DNA of 64,000 bases from Amycolatopsis sp. 2-15 (lineage in GTDB: Bacteria; Actinomycetota; Actinomycetes; Mycobacteriales; Pseudonocardiaceae): contig NZ_CP127294.1 of NCBI RefSeq assembly GCF_030285625.1, forward strand, positions 6,108,001-6,172,000, given 5' to 3'. Shown in pieces: positions 42,136 through 50,544 of this stretch (position 1 is the stretch's first letter; each line of letters starts with the position of its first letter). Position numbers and translations under genes: made by a program. The notes under the pieces were generated by a model. The model saw only the letters and a list, made by a program, of their open reading frames with translations. It was not told the DNA's origin and did not search any database.

Positions 42136-42312
42136 GTGAGCGAGACCCGGCGGTGGCGCACCTCGTCGTATTCGAGCAGTGAAGGGCAATGCGTCGAGGT
42201 CGCCGTGGGCATCGAGTCGGTCGGCATCCGGGACACGAAGGACCGCCACGGTGGCGAACTCGACGTTCGCGCCGCCGCGTGGCCGGCCTTGCTGGAGCAG
42301 CTCGGGCGCTGA
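42136..42312 (+). CDS. DUF397 protein
   Basis: 58 residues, GTG at 42136, three bases after the XRE stop. Translation begins VSETRRWRTSSYSSSEGQCV, the diagnostic DUF397 opening (W-x-x-S-S-x-S-x-x-x-G-x-C-V), followed by EVAVGIESVGIRDTKDRHGG. Members act as partners or antagonists of the adjacent DUF5753-XRE regulator. Followed by a strong terminator. Confidence 0.92.
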   Translation: MSETRRWRTSSYSSSEGQCVEVAVGIESVGIRDTKDRHGGELDVRAAAWPALLEQLGR

Positions 42313-42322
42313 CCGCGCATGC

Positions 42323-42359
42323 GAAGGCCCCCAGCGATTCGTGAGCGCTGGGGGCCTTC
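42323..42359 (+). terminator. Terminator of the XRE-DUF397 pair
   Basis: Perfect 14-bp stem GAAGGCCCCCAGCG / CGCTGGGGGCCTTC with a 9-nt loop, 10 bp after the DUF397 stop, followed by TGCTGTCTCTG. Confidence 0.8.
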
Positions 42360-42391
42360 TGCTGTCTCTGCTGTCTCTCGCTGTCTCTGCT
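42360..42391 (+). repeat. Short CTGTCTCT direct repeat
   Basis: Three copies of GCTGTCTCT(G/C) follow the terminator. Low-complexity run in the intergenic gap; no function suggested. Confidence 0.6.
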
Positions 42392-42416
42392 GCCGGGATT
42401 CTCGGGATTCCCGGAC

Positions 42417-43280
42417 TCAGCCGACGGGCTGCAGGACGAAGTCGTAGCGCGCCTCGACCCACGGCACGGCCGACTCGCCGCCGTCGGGCGTCGGGCCCGG
42501 CTCGTGGGGCTCGAAGGTGACCACGAGCTCCTGCTTGGTGCCGAACACGACGTCGCTGTCGAGGTACTGGGCGCCCTCCTGGAACAGGTGCGTGATCAGC
42601 GGCTCGTGGCCGGCGGCGTTCACGAGGAAGTGCACGTGGGCCGGACGGTAGTGGCTGATGTCGGTGCGCGAGATCAGGTCGCCGACCGGACCGTCCATCG
42701 GGACCGAGTACCCCTTCGGGGCGATCGTGCGCACGCAGTAGGTGCCGTCGGCGCGAGTGATGTACTTCGCGCGCAGCCGGGCCTCGTCGACCTCCGGCAG
42801 CTGCGACTCGTACGAGCCGTCGGCGTCCGCCTGCCACACGTCGAGCAGCGCGCCGGCGACGGGGGAGCCGTCGAGGGAGCGGACGGTGCCGCTGACGTAG
42901 AGCGGGGCGCCCTCGACGCCGTCGGACATGTCGCCGCCGAAGTCCAGCTCGGGAGAGCCGTCGATGTGGAACGGGCCGAGCACCGTGGCCGGCGTGGCGT
43001 CCTTCTCGAAGGCATGGTTCATCTGCACGACGAGCATGCTCAGGCCGAGCACGTCGGAGGCGAGGATGAACTCCTCGCGCTTCTCGTCGCTGATCTGGCC
43101 CGTCCTGGTGAGCCACTGGATCGCGGCCATCCACTCTGGCTCGGTGAGCCGCACTTCGCGCGCGAAGTCGTGCAGGTGCCGCACGAGCGCGGTCATCAGC
43201 TCCTTCGTGCGAGGGTCGTGCGCGGTGCCCCACCGCCGCGCGGCCAGCTCCGTGATGTTGTCCTCGGTGACGAGCTCCAT
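42417..43280 (-). CDS. Intradiol ring-cleavage dioxygenase (catechol/hydroxyquinol type)
   Basis: 287 residues. N-terminal dimerisation domain (ALVRHLHDFAREVRLTEPEW) plus the Fe(III) catalytic domain: GPFHIDGSPE, LDVWQADADGSYESQLPEVD (Tyr ligand region), then ISHYRPAHVHFLVNAAGHEP with the second Tyr and the two His ligands. It cleaves an ortho-dihydroxy aromatic ring to a cis,cis-muconate-type product. Length and the N-terminal domain favour catechol 1,2- or hydroxyquinol 1,2-dioxygenase over protocatechuate dioxygenase. It is probably the last gene of the CaiB operon. Confidence 0.88.
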   Translation of the reverse strand: MELVTEDNITELAARRWGTAHDPRTKELMTALVRHLHDFAREVRLTEPEWMAAIQWLTRTGQISDEKREEFILASDVLGLSMLVVQMNHAFEKDATPATVLGPFHIDGSPELDFGGDMSDGVEGAPLYVSGTVRSLDGSPVAGALLDVWQADADGSYESQLPEVDEARLRAKYITRADGTYCVRTIAPKGYSVPMDGPVGDLISRTDISHYRPAHVHFLVNAAGHEPLITHLFQEGAQYLDSDVVFGTKQELVVTFEPHEPGPTPDGGESAVPWVEARYDFVLQPVG

Positions 43281-43311
43281 GGGCGTCCTCTCCTCGGCCG
43301 GTTTCCGCGGG

Positions 43312-44109
43312 TCAGGGCGTGTACGGGTCCGGCTCGACGGGCCGGTTGTTCAGGTCCACCGCGAGGAAGATGTCGTTCCCCACGGGGTGGCGCAGCTCTT
43401 CGGCGAGCTGGCCGATCAGCCCGGCCGTGCGGGCTAGCAGGGCGAACCCGCGCAGCAGCTCCAGCGGCAGCCCGAGGTCGGCAAGCGCGGCGCCGCAGAC
43501 GCCCGCGCCGTTGAGCGGCAGCGTTTTGCCGAGCACCTGCGGGTGCACGCGGCCGATGGCGGTGAACAGCGCCAGGTGCGGGCCGACGAGCCCTTCCTCG
43601 GCGGCGATCTCCAGCAGCCGCGGCGTGCGCGGGTCGCCCTGCTTGTGCACGTGGTGCCCGAGCCCGGGGATGAACTCGCGGGCTTTCCGTTTCGCGCGCA
43701 CGGTTTCGAGGGCGAGCGCGTCCCAGCCGGCGTCGTCGGTGGGGAGGTCGCCGGCGGAGGCGAGGACCTCGTGGAGGAAGCGGCCGCAGTCTTCGGTGAC
43801 GCCGAGGAAGCGCGAACCTCCGCCGAGCAGACCGGCGGCGAGCGCGCCCTGGATCGAGTCGGGCGCGGACAGGTAGGTCAGGCGCGTGACGATCGCAGTC
43901 GGGGTGAAGCCGTGGTCGGCCAGAGCCGCGAGCACAGCCTCGAACACGCGGGTCTCGCCCGGTGTCGGCCGGCGCTGCGTCGCGAGCCAGAACGACAGCT
44001 CGCCGAAACCGACCTTGCCCATCACGTCGTGGGCCAGGTCCTGGCCGAGCAAGGTGATCTTGTCGAGCGACGACGCCCCGAGCGCCGTCTCGTACACCGG
44101 CTCGTTCAC
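43312..44109 (-). CDS. Citryl-CoA lyase-like (citrate synthase family) protein
   Basis: 265 residues, about two thirds of a citrate synthase. The conserved helices and His sites are seen in GALAAGLLGGGSRFLGVTED, PGLGHHVHKQGDPRTPRLLE and GAGVCGAALADLGLPLELLR. Similar to the lyase end of ATP-citrate lyase. Such stand-alone proteins are found beside CoA-transferases, suggesting cleavage of a citryl-CoA-like (beta-hydroxy, gamma-carboxy) thioester made by the next gene. Stop-start overlap (four bases) with the CaiB gene upstream. Confidence 0.8.
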   Translation of the reverse strand: MNEPVYETALGASSLDKITLLGQDLAHDVMGKVGFGELSFWLATQRRPTPGETRVFEAVLAALADHGFTPTAIVTRLTYLSAPDSIQGALAAGLLGGGSRFLGVTEDCGRFLHEVLASAGDLPTDDAGWDALALETVRAKRKAREFIPGLGHHVHKQGDPRTPRLLEIAAEEGLVGPHLALFTAIGRVHPQVLGKTLPLNGAGVCGAALADLGLPLELLRGFALLARTAGLIGQLAEELRHPVGNDIFLAVDLNNRPVEPDPYTP

Positions 44110-45314
44110 GCGTCGTCCTTTCCCTGGGGGCCACTGCGCGGGGAATCACTGCGCGGGGTGCTCAGCCAGGCGCGCAGTTCGGTGCCGTGCTCGTCGAGCT
44201 CGGGCGGCGGCAGCCGGTAGGACGCCGGGGTCGCGGAAAGCCGCAACGGATGGCGCGTGGTGGGCACCGCGCGGTCGCCTTCGCCGACCTCGACCACGGG
44301 GTCGAGCCCGAACCGTTCGGCCATCGCGAAGCCGCCGTCGATCGTGGAGATCGGGCCGCACGGCACCCCCACCGCCGTGAGAGCCTCGAACCAGTCGACG
44401 GCGCTGCGGGCGGCCAGGCGCTCGACGAGGATCGGGCGCAGCTCTTCGCGGTTGCGGGTGCGGTCGGCGTTGTGCGAGAAACGCGGGTCTTCGGCGATCT
44501 CGGGGATGGCGAGCACGTTGCACAGTTTGCGGAACTGGCCGTCGTTGGCCGCGGCGACGATGAGGTCGTCGTCGGCGGTCGGCAGCGGCTCGTACGGGAA
44601 GACGCTGGGGTGCGCGTTGCCCATCCGGTAGGGGACCACGCCGCCGGCGACGTAGGCGGAGCTGTGGTTCACCAGCCCGGTGAGCGCCGAGGACAGCAGG
44701 TTGACCTCCACGAGCTGGCCGGCGCCGGTCGCGTCGCGGTGGCGCAGCGCGGCGAGGATGCCGATCACGGCGTGGTTGCCGGCCATCACGTCGAACACGG
44801 AGATGCCGGCGCGGTACGGCGGCCCGGCGGGGTCGCCGGTGAGGCTCATCAGGCCGGAGATCGCCTGGACCATGAGGTCGTAGCCGGGCACGTGGCTGCC
44901 GGCGCCGGAGCCGAAGCCGGTGATCGACGCGTAGACGAGGCCGGGGTTGAGGGCGCGGACGGTCTCGTAGTCGAGGCCGTACTTGGCCAGGCCGCCGGGC
45001 TTGAAGTTCTCGATGAGCACGTCGGCGCGGGCGGCGAGCTCGCGCCCGACCTGCGCGTCGGCCTCGTCGCGCAGGTCGAGGGCGATCGAGCGCTTGCCGC
45101 GGTTCACGCCCAGGTAGTAGGTGGAGGTCTCGCCGCGCACCGGCGGCATCCAGGTGCGGGTCTCGTCGCCCTGCGGGCCCTCGACCTTCACGACTTCGGC
45201 GCCGAGGTCGGCGAGCAGCATCGTGGCGTACGGGCCGGCCAGCACCCGGGAGAAGTCCGCCACCAGCAGCCCCGACAGCGGTCCGGTGCCCGCTCCCGCC
45301 GGGGAGTCTTCCAT
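44106..45314 (-). CDS. CaiB/BaiF family CoA-transferase
   Basis: 402 residues, normal for class III CoA-transferases. Landmarks: LVADFSRVLAGPYATMLLAD-LGAEVVKVE with the following GDETR, YYLGVNRGKRSIALDLR, and DVLIENFKPGGLAKYGLDY (catalytic Asp within the N-terminal half). It moves CoA from one acid to another. First gene of the operon, with the IclR-type site 17-43 bp before its ATG. Donor and acceptor acids are unknown; succinyl-CoA is common for the family. Confidence 0.9.
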   Translation of the reverse strand: MEDSPAGAGTGPLSGLLVADFSRVLAGPYATMLLADLGAEVVKVEGPQGDETRTWMPPVRGETSTYYLGVNRGKRSIALDLRDEADAQVGRELAARADVLIENFKPGGLAKYGLDYETVRALNPGLVYASITGFGSGAGSHVPGYDLMVQAISGLMSLTGDPAGPPYRAGISVFDVMAGNHAVIGILAALRHRDATGAGQLVEVNLLSSALTGLVNHSSAYVAGGVVPYRMGNAHPSVFPYEPLPTADDDLIVAAANDGQFRKLCNVLAIPEIAEDPRFSHNADRTRNREELRPILVERLAARSAVDWFEALTAVGVPCGPISTIDGGFAMAERFGLDPVVEVGEGDRAVPTTRHPLRLSATPASYRLPPPELDEHGTELRAWLSTPRSDSPRSGPQGKDDA

Positions 45315-45331
45315 GCTTCGCCTCTCTCTGT

Positions 45332-45357
45332 GTCCGTCAGACGGACCATTGTCCGTC
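45332..45357. promoter_or_regulatory. IclR-type operator A (CaiB promoter)
   Basis: GTCCG-N5-CGGAC at 45332-45346 merges with GACGGAC-CATT-GTCCGTC (45340-45357). The first shares exact half-sites and spacing with the sites at 46286 and 46391. Only 17 bp from the CaiB start, so binding would cover the transcription start. Confidence 0.75.
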
Positions 45358-45410
45358 CGAGTCGTCCAACCGAGAGTCTGCGCCAGTGCGGCGCGCCGGT
45401 CAAGCGCGGG

Positions 45411-46229
45411 TCAGGACACCGCCGGCGCAGCCGCGGCGGCGGTGTGGGGCACGTCCTGCAGGCGCGCGAAGTCCGCGCTGATGTCACCCGCGGCCTGCAG
45501 CAGCAGCGGCAGGTGATGGCCGACGAGCCGGTCGACCGGGGTCTCGGCGGCGTGGCAGTTGACGTTCACGCTCGCGATCACGCGCCCGGCCCCGTCGCGC
45601 AGCGGCGCCGCGACCGAGCGGATCCCGAGGGTGAGCTGCTCGTCGGTCAGTGCCCAGCCGCGGGCGCGCACCTCACGCAGCTCGGCGTCGCGTTCGGCGT
45701 GGCCGGGCTGCCACCGCGGCACGAGCCCGGAGCGCGTCGGCTCGGCGAGTGTGGTCTCGAGCTCCTCGGGTGACAGGGCCGCGAGCAGGACCTTGCCCAG
45801 AGACGTCGGCAGCGCCGGGAACCGGGTGCCGATCTGCACGGCCAGCGACACGATCTTCGGCACCGAAACCCGGGCCACGTAGACGATGTCGGAACCGTCG
45901 AGCTGGGCGATCGAGCAGGACTCGTTGGTCTGCGCGACGAGCTTCTCCAGGTGCGGGCGCGCGATGTCCCACAGGCCCATCGACCGCACGTAGGCGACGC
46001 CGAGCTCGAGCACGCGGGGCGTGAGGGCGTAACCACGCTCGGCCGCGCGCACGTAGCCGAGCTCTTCGAGCGTCAGCAGGATCCGCCGCGCGGTGGGGCG
46101 GGCCAGTTTCGTGGCGGTCGCGACCTCGGCGAGCGTCATCACCGGCTGGTTGGGCCGGAAGGCGGCGATCACTTCGAGCCCGCGGGCGAGCGCCTCGATG
46201 AAGTCCGGACCGGTTCCCTCTCGTGGCAT
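45411..46229 (-). CDS. IclR family transcriptional regulator (PcaR/PobR-like)
   Basis: 272 residues. Winged helix: ALARGLEVIAAFRPNQPVMT-LAEVATATKLARPTARRILLTL; effector domain: SCSIAQLDGSDIVYVARVSV, RFPALPTSLGKVLLAALSPEE and GIRSVAAPLRDGAGRVIASV. Closest in style to regulators of protocatechuate and 4-hydroxybenzoate pathways (PcaR/PcaU/PobR). It sits between the CaiB operon (same strand) and the divergent amidohydrolase, with matching sites at all three promoters. Confidence 0.92.
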   Translation of the reverse strand: MPREGTGPDFIEALARGLEVIAAFRPNQPVMTLAEVATATKLARPTARRILLTLEELGYVRAAERGYALTPRVLELGVAYVRSMGLWDIARPHLEKLVAQTNESCSIAQLDGSDIVYVARVSVPKIVSLAVQIGTRFPALPTSLGKVLLAALSPEELETTLAEPTRSGLVPRWQPGHAERDAELREVRARGWALTDEQLTLGIRSVAAPLRDGAGRVIASVNVNCHAAETPVDRLVGHHLPLLLQAAGDISADFARLQDVPHTAAAAAPAVS

Positions 46230-46285
46230 GGCACGACCTCCTCACGGCCTGGCGGGCACTGCGTCCCGCGAAGCGTATCCGCTCG

Positions 46286-46304
46286 CTGTCCGCGAGACGG
46301 ACAG
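46286..46304. promoter_or_regulatory. IclR-type operator B (IclR promoter)
   Basis: CTGTCCG-N5-CGGACAG, perfect 7-bp arms, 57-75 bp before the IclR start. Likely autoregulation. Confidence 0.8.
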
Positions 46305-46390
46305 TGCGGCCCGGCCTCGCGCGGCACCGGGGCCGGGCCGGGCATTGACAGGGGCTCCGCGGTGCGCAAAAGTGTCTGCACCCCACTGGT

Positions 46391-46408
46391 TGTCCGCCAA
46401 GCGGACGA
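46391..46408. promoter_or_regulatory. IclR-type operator C (amidohydrolase promoter)
   Basis: TGTCCG-CCAAG-CGGACGA: same half-sites and N5 spacing as sites A and B; 50 bp before the amidohydrolase ATG. Confidence 0.75.
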
Positions 46409-46457
46409 TTGTACGCGTCAGGGGTCCGTGGGGCTCCGGCGTGGAAGAGAGGCAGCC

Positions 46458-47894
46458 ATGAGCGAGCCCACCGGCCGTCCGGTCGTCCTGCGCGGCGGCA
46501 CCGTGCTGACCGTCGACGCCACCCGCCGCGTGTTGCCCGGGCACGACGTGCTGGTCACCGGCGACACGATCACCGCCGTCGGCCCGGAGCTGGCCGTGCC
46601 CGAAGGCACCGTGGAGATCGACGCGACCGGCGGCATCGTGATGCCCGGCATGATCGACACGCACCGGCACATGTGGCAGACGGCGATGCGCGGCTACGGC
46701 GCCGACTGGACGCTGACGCAGTACTTCGTCTGGTACTACCTCGAACACGGCAAGACCTTCCGCCCGGCCGACGTCTACGCGGGCAACCTGTTGTCCGCCT
46801 GGGAAGCGCTCGACGCCGGCGTGACGACCACAGTGGACTGGTCGCACGGACTGCAGACGACCGAGCACGCCGACGCGGCCGTCGACGCGCTGCAGGCCGT
46901 GCCGGGCCGGTTCGTGCTGGCGTACGGCAACATCCAGGACGCGCCGGCGCACTGGACCGCCACGCCGGAGTTCCGCGAGTTCGTGGCGCGCCGCATGACG
47001 GGCGACCCGATGCTCGGCTTCCAGCTCGCGTTCGACGTGACCGGCGACCCGGCGTTCCCAGAGAAGCCCGCGTTCGAGGTCGCGCGCGAGCTCGGCGTGC
47101 CCGTGACCACGCACGCGGGCGTGTGGGGCGCGACGGGCGACGACGGCATCCGCCTCATGCACGACCACGGCTTCATGACGCCCGAGACGATCTACGTGCA
47201 CGGCGCCTCGCTCTCGGCCGACTCCTACCACCGCATCGCCGCGACCGGCGGTTCGGTGTCGGTGTCGACCGAGAGCGAGCAGAGCGCGGGCCAGGGCTAC
47301 CCGCCCTCCTGGGCACTGCGTTCGCACGGCATCCCGGTGTCGCTGTCGATGGACACGTCCGTGTGGTGGAGCGGTGACCTCTTTTCGGCCATGCGCACCA
47401 CGCTGGGTGCCGACCGGTCCCGCGAGCACCTGGAGGCCCACGCGAAGGGCGACACCGTCACGCACGCGGCGCTGCGCGCCGACCAGGTCGTGGAGTGGGC
47501 CACCCGCGGCGGCGCCCGGGCGCTCGGGCGTGAGGCGGAACTCGGCAGCGTCGAGGTCGGCAAGAAGGCCGACCTCGTGCTGGTGAAAAACGATCACTCG
47601 CCCGTGTCGTTCCCCCTGATCAACCCCCACGGCCACATCGCGTTCCAGGCCCAGCGCGGCGATGTGCACACCGTGCTGGTGAACGGCCGCCTGGTGAAGC
47701 GCGACGGCCGCCTCGTGGACGTCGACCTGGCGGCGGTGCGCCGCACGGTGGACGCGACGGTCGAGCACCTGCGCGCACAGCTGGGCGACGAGGCCTGGGC
47801 GCAGGGGATGAACCCCGACGTGCCCGAGGCGAAGGTCCTCGACAACCCCTACACCTACACCGACTACCAGAGCGGCAGCACCCACGGCGGGTGA
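46458..47894 (+). CDS. Amidohydrolase superfamily protein (deaminase-like)
   Basis: 478 residues. It has the metal-dependent hydrolase layout: VLRGGTVLTVDATRRVLPGH, PGMIDTHRHMWQT (HxH metal site), THAGVWGATG, YVHGASLSADSY and the Asp of SLSMDTSVWW. The fold matches SAH/MTA/cytosine/atrazine-type deaminases or chlorohydrolases; the exact substrate cannot be told. ATG follows AGAGAGGCAGCC. Regulated by the same IclR sites as the CaiB operon, so it may produce the acid or aromatic entering that pathway. Confidence 0.85.
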   Translation: MSEPTGRPVVLRGGTVLTVDATRRVLPGHDVLVTGDTITAVGPELAVPEGTVEIDATGGIVMPGMIDTHRHMWQTAMRGYGADWTLTQYFVWYYLEHGKTFRPADVYAGNLLSAWEALDAGVTTTVDWSHGLQTTEHADAAVDALQAVPGRFVLAYGNIQDAPAHWTATPEFREFVARRMTGDPMLGFQLAFDVTGDPAFPEKPAFEVARELGVPVTTHAGVWGATGDDGIRLMHDHGFMTPETIYVHGASLSADSYHRIAATGGSVSVSTESEQSAGQGYPPSWALRSHGIPVSLSMDTSVWWSGDLFSAMRTTLGADRSREHLEAHAKGDTVTHAALRADQVVEWATRGGARALGREAELGSVEVGKKADLVLVKNDHSPVSFPLINPHGHIAFQAQRGDVHTVLVNGRLVKRDGRLVDVDLAAVRRTVDATVEHLRAQLGDEAWAQGMNPDVPEAKVLDNPYTYTDYQSGSTHGG

Positions 47895-47964
47895 CCACTG
47901 TGGACGTTTCCGCTCGGTTCGCCCTACGGTGGGACGAGCGGGACGTCCGAGGCGGGAGGCCGGC

Positions 47965-48966
47965 ATGGCAGGCGGTGCTGAGCGGTCGCGCGTGCCGGCC
48001 CCGATCGAGCCCATGCTCGCGACCCCCGACGGCGGCCTCCTGCGCGACAGCCCGGACTACGCGTATGAGTTCAAGTGGGACGGCTACCGCTCCATCATGC
48101 GCGTCGCCCCCGACGGCACCACCGTGCTGACGAGCCGCAACAACAACGACTTCACCGGCCGTTTCCCCGAGTTGCTGGGCGCGTTCGGCGACGCGCTGGA
48201 CGGCCGGCCCGCGGTGCTCGACGGCGAGATCGTGGCCCTGGACGAGCAGGGCCACCCCGACTTCGGCCTGCTGCAGAACCACGACACCTCGGCGCGCGCG
48301 GTGTCGTTCTTCGTGTTCGACGTGCTGTCGCTCGGCGGTGATTCACTCTTGGACGCCACCTATGACGAACGCCGTGGCGTCCTCGAGACCCTTGAGGTGC
48401 CGGACCGTCGCCTGCTGGCCATCACCCCGTCGTACTCCCACACGGACTTGTCGGCGCAGGGGATGTCGCCGCAGGACCTGCTGGACGTGGCGCAGAAGAT
48501 GATGCTCGAAGGCCTGGTGGTCAAGGCGCGAGCTTCGAAGTACCACCCGGGGCGGCGGAGTCCGGAGTGGTTGAAGCACCCGTTGATCCGGACCACGGAA
48601 GTTGTGCTCGGGGGCTGGCGGCCGGGTCAGGGGCGTCGTGCGTCCACTCTTGGTGCGCTACTGCTTGGTGCGCACGACCCGGTTTCGGGTGATCTGCTGT
48701 ACCTGGGTGATGTGGGGACTGGCTTCACGGAGCAGATGCTGGTGGAGCTGCGGGAGACCCTGGCGCCGTTGGAGCGGTCGGTGAGCCCGTTCGCCAACGT
48801 GGTGCCCCGCGACCGGGCCCGGGGGGCGCATTGGCTGGCACCTTCGCTTGTCGGCGAGGTCGTGTACCGCCGCCTGACTCCGGGCGATCAGCGGCTCCGA
48901 CACACGGCTTGGCGGGGGTTGAGGCCGGATCGGGTGCCGGGTGAGGTGGAAGTTCCGTCGGTGTAG
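47965..48966 (+). CDS. ATP-dependent DNA ligase (LigC/LigD-ligase type)
   Basis: 333 residues. Nucleotidyl-transfer motif EFKWDGYR with the AMP-accepting Lys37, then LDGEIVALDEQG, MMLEGLVVKARASKYHPGRR and the OB-fold part RTTEVVLGGWRPGQGRRAST-LGALLLGAHD. It is the stand-alone ligase type found with Ku/LigD non-homologous end-joining in actinobacteria, though no ku gene is nearby. ATG 47965 after GGGAGGCC. Upstream gap carries one CCACTGTGGA palindrome directly after the amidohydrolase stop. Confidence 0.9.
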   Translation: MAGGAERSRVPAPIEPMLATPDGGLLRDSPDYAYEFKWDGYRSIMRVAPDGTTVLTSRNNNDFTGRFPELLGAFGDALDGRPAVLDGEIVALDEQGHPDFGLLQNHDTSARAVSFFVFDVLSLGGDSLLDATYDERRGVLETLEVPDRRLLAITPSYSHTDLSAQGMSPQDLLDVAQKMMLEGLVVKARASKYHPGRRSPEWLKHPLIRTTEVVLGGWRPGQGRRASTLGALLLGAHDPVSGDLLYLGDVGTGFTEQMLVELRETLAPLERSVSPFANVVPRDRARGAHWLAPSLVGEVVYRRLTPGDQRLRHTAWRGLRPDRVPGEVEVPSV

Positions 48967-49822
48967 GGCGGGAGCGCGATTCGGCCACGTCGGGACCGGC
49001 CGGCCGGGTGATTCCGACGAATCCCGGGTGTGCTCTTCGTTCGGTGTGCGCGCTGAGGGTGGAGTGACGGGCGCGACCCCGGGGGACGACCACCTTGGGG
49101 GGCGTGTCGCACTGAACGCGGGCCGCCGCACGACGTTCGGCTGGAGTTGACGCACCCGGTTGCGGATGCACTTTTCACCGTCGGCAGTCGATCATCGCAA
49201 GAGGTCCTCGGCAGCACTGCGGCCGCACGTGATCGGGGCCCGGTCCGAAGCCCGCCAGAATCACCGCGGCGTCAAACAGCCCGGTTGGGCGCACGGCAGG
49301 GGTTGTCGTCGCCTGGCCGAACGGGACTGGTGGCCGAAGCTGCTGAGCGCCGCCGAACCGTTTCACCACAAGAGAATTCCGGAACCGCGCCCGCCCAAGC
49401 CAGGCCGGATCACCGAACGCGCCGGCGCCAACGGCAGCAGCATCGGCCGCCACGAAGACGGCCAGAACGGCGACGTGCGCAACGCCCGCGCGCAGCCGCC
49501 GCTGAAGAGACCGGCCCCGTGGTGCCACGCTGCGCCGGGCCGGGGAAGCCGGCAGCGGCCCGGTCCCGAGCCGGTCGGAGGTGCCCGAAAGCGGGGTTAC
49601 CATCCGATTCGTGCTGCGACGACGGTCCTCGGTCGCCGGGCCGGGGTGTGCCCCGCGAAGCCCGGGGGCGCGTCGTGCGTGGAAGTGGCGCGCAGCGGGT
49701 CCGAAGGGTGAGTTTCCGTCGCGTGGCCCGTTTTGGTCACCCACCGACCACAATGGACACCCGAAGGTCGGTGGGGCCGGGGATCGTCTGCCGAGACCTG
49801 TCTTCGAGCCGGGGAGGCACCG
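48967..49822 (+). other. 856-bp gap without a supported gene
   Basis: Neither strand shows convincing coding text. The minus-strand frame opening at 49603 gives about 140 codons (with HVAVLAVFVAADAAAVGAGA) but its third positions contain many T, unlike neighbouring genes. The plus-strand frames are Arg/Pro-rich shadows. The final 80 bp hold the ribosome site GGGGAGG of the next gene. No clear repeat or hairpin was found. Confidence 0.5.
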
Positions 49823-50521
49823 ATGACTTACACCTATCCGCCGCGCCGCAGTCCGGCGCGGATCGCCGTGATCGTGATCTCGGTGGTCGTGCTCGTGATC
49901 GGGGTGTGCCTGGCCATCGGGGGCGGGGTGCTGTTGCTGATCTTCGGGTCCGGTGGGTCGCTGAAGTCGGGGGAGCACGACGTGACGACACCGACCGCGG
50001 CCATCGTCACCGACACGGCGCAGATCACCGACACCGGGAGGGTCACGCGGGCGCTCGGGGAGCCGTCGGTCACCGTCCACGCGACGGGCGGCAACGCCTC
50101 CGGCCTGTTCATCGCGATCGGGCCCGCCGCGGACGTCGACCGGTACCTGACCGGCGTCGCGATCGAGCAGGCGCGCAACTTCGACCTCGACCCGTTCGCG
50201 CTCGACGCGGTCCGCCGCGACGGCACGGCGCTGGCGGCCCCGCCGGCCACCCAGCCGTTCTGGGTCGCCTCCGGCGCGACCGACGTGACGTGGCAGATCA
50301 CCGACGGCGACTACCGCGCGGTCGTGATGAACGCCGATGGCACGCCCGGCGTGAACTCCCGCCTCGGCGTCGACCTGAACCTGCCGGGCCTGTTCGGCTA
50401 CGCGCTCGGGTTCTTCATCGGCGGGCTGGTCCTGGTCGTGGCCGCCATCGTCGCGCTCGTGATGGGCCGGCCCCGCAGCCGGGCGCCGCAGCCGACCACG
50501 CCGACCCCGCCGCTGTACTGA
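49823..50521 (+). CDS. Two-pass membrane protein of unknown function
   Basis: 232 residues, ATG after GGGGAGG. Hydrophobic helices at about 12-42 (IAVIVISVVVLVIGVCLAIG) and about 193-216 (LGFFIGGLVLVVAAIVALVM) enclose an external beta-rich region (VTVHATGGNASGLFIAIGPA, FWVASGATDVTWQITDGDYR). The short Pro-rich tail is cytosolic. Resembles actinobacterial proteins of this topology with no known function. It is 23 bp upstream of the MprF-like gene, probably co-transcribed. Confidence 0.75.
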   Translation: MTYTYPPRRSPARIAVIVISVVVLVIGVCLAIGGGVLLLIFGSGGSLKSGEHDVTTPTAAIVTDTAQITDTGRVTRALGEPSVTVHATGGNASGLFIAIGPAADVDRYLTGVAIEQARNFDLDPFALDAVRRDGTALAAPPATQPFWVASGATDVTWQITDGDYRAVVMNADGTPGVNSRLGVDLNLPGLFGYALGFFIGGLVLVVAAIVALVMGRPRSRAPQPTTPTPPLY

Positions 50522-50544
50522 GACCGCGGACCGGGCCGGCCACC

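Noticed and set aside
49147..50544. Upstream extension of the MprF-like reading frame to 49147
   Set aside because: The first 466 codons are Arg/Pro-rich and overlap the membrane protein gene at 49823 in another frame; the real start is ATG 50545.
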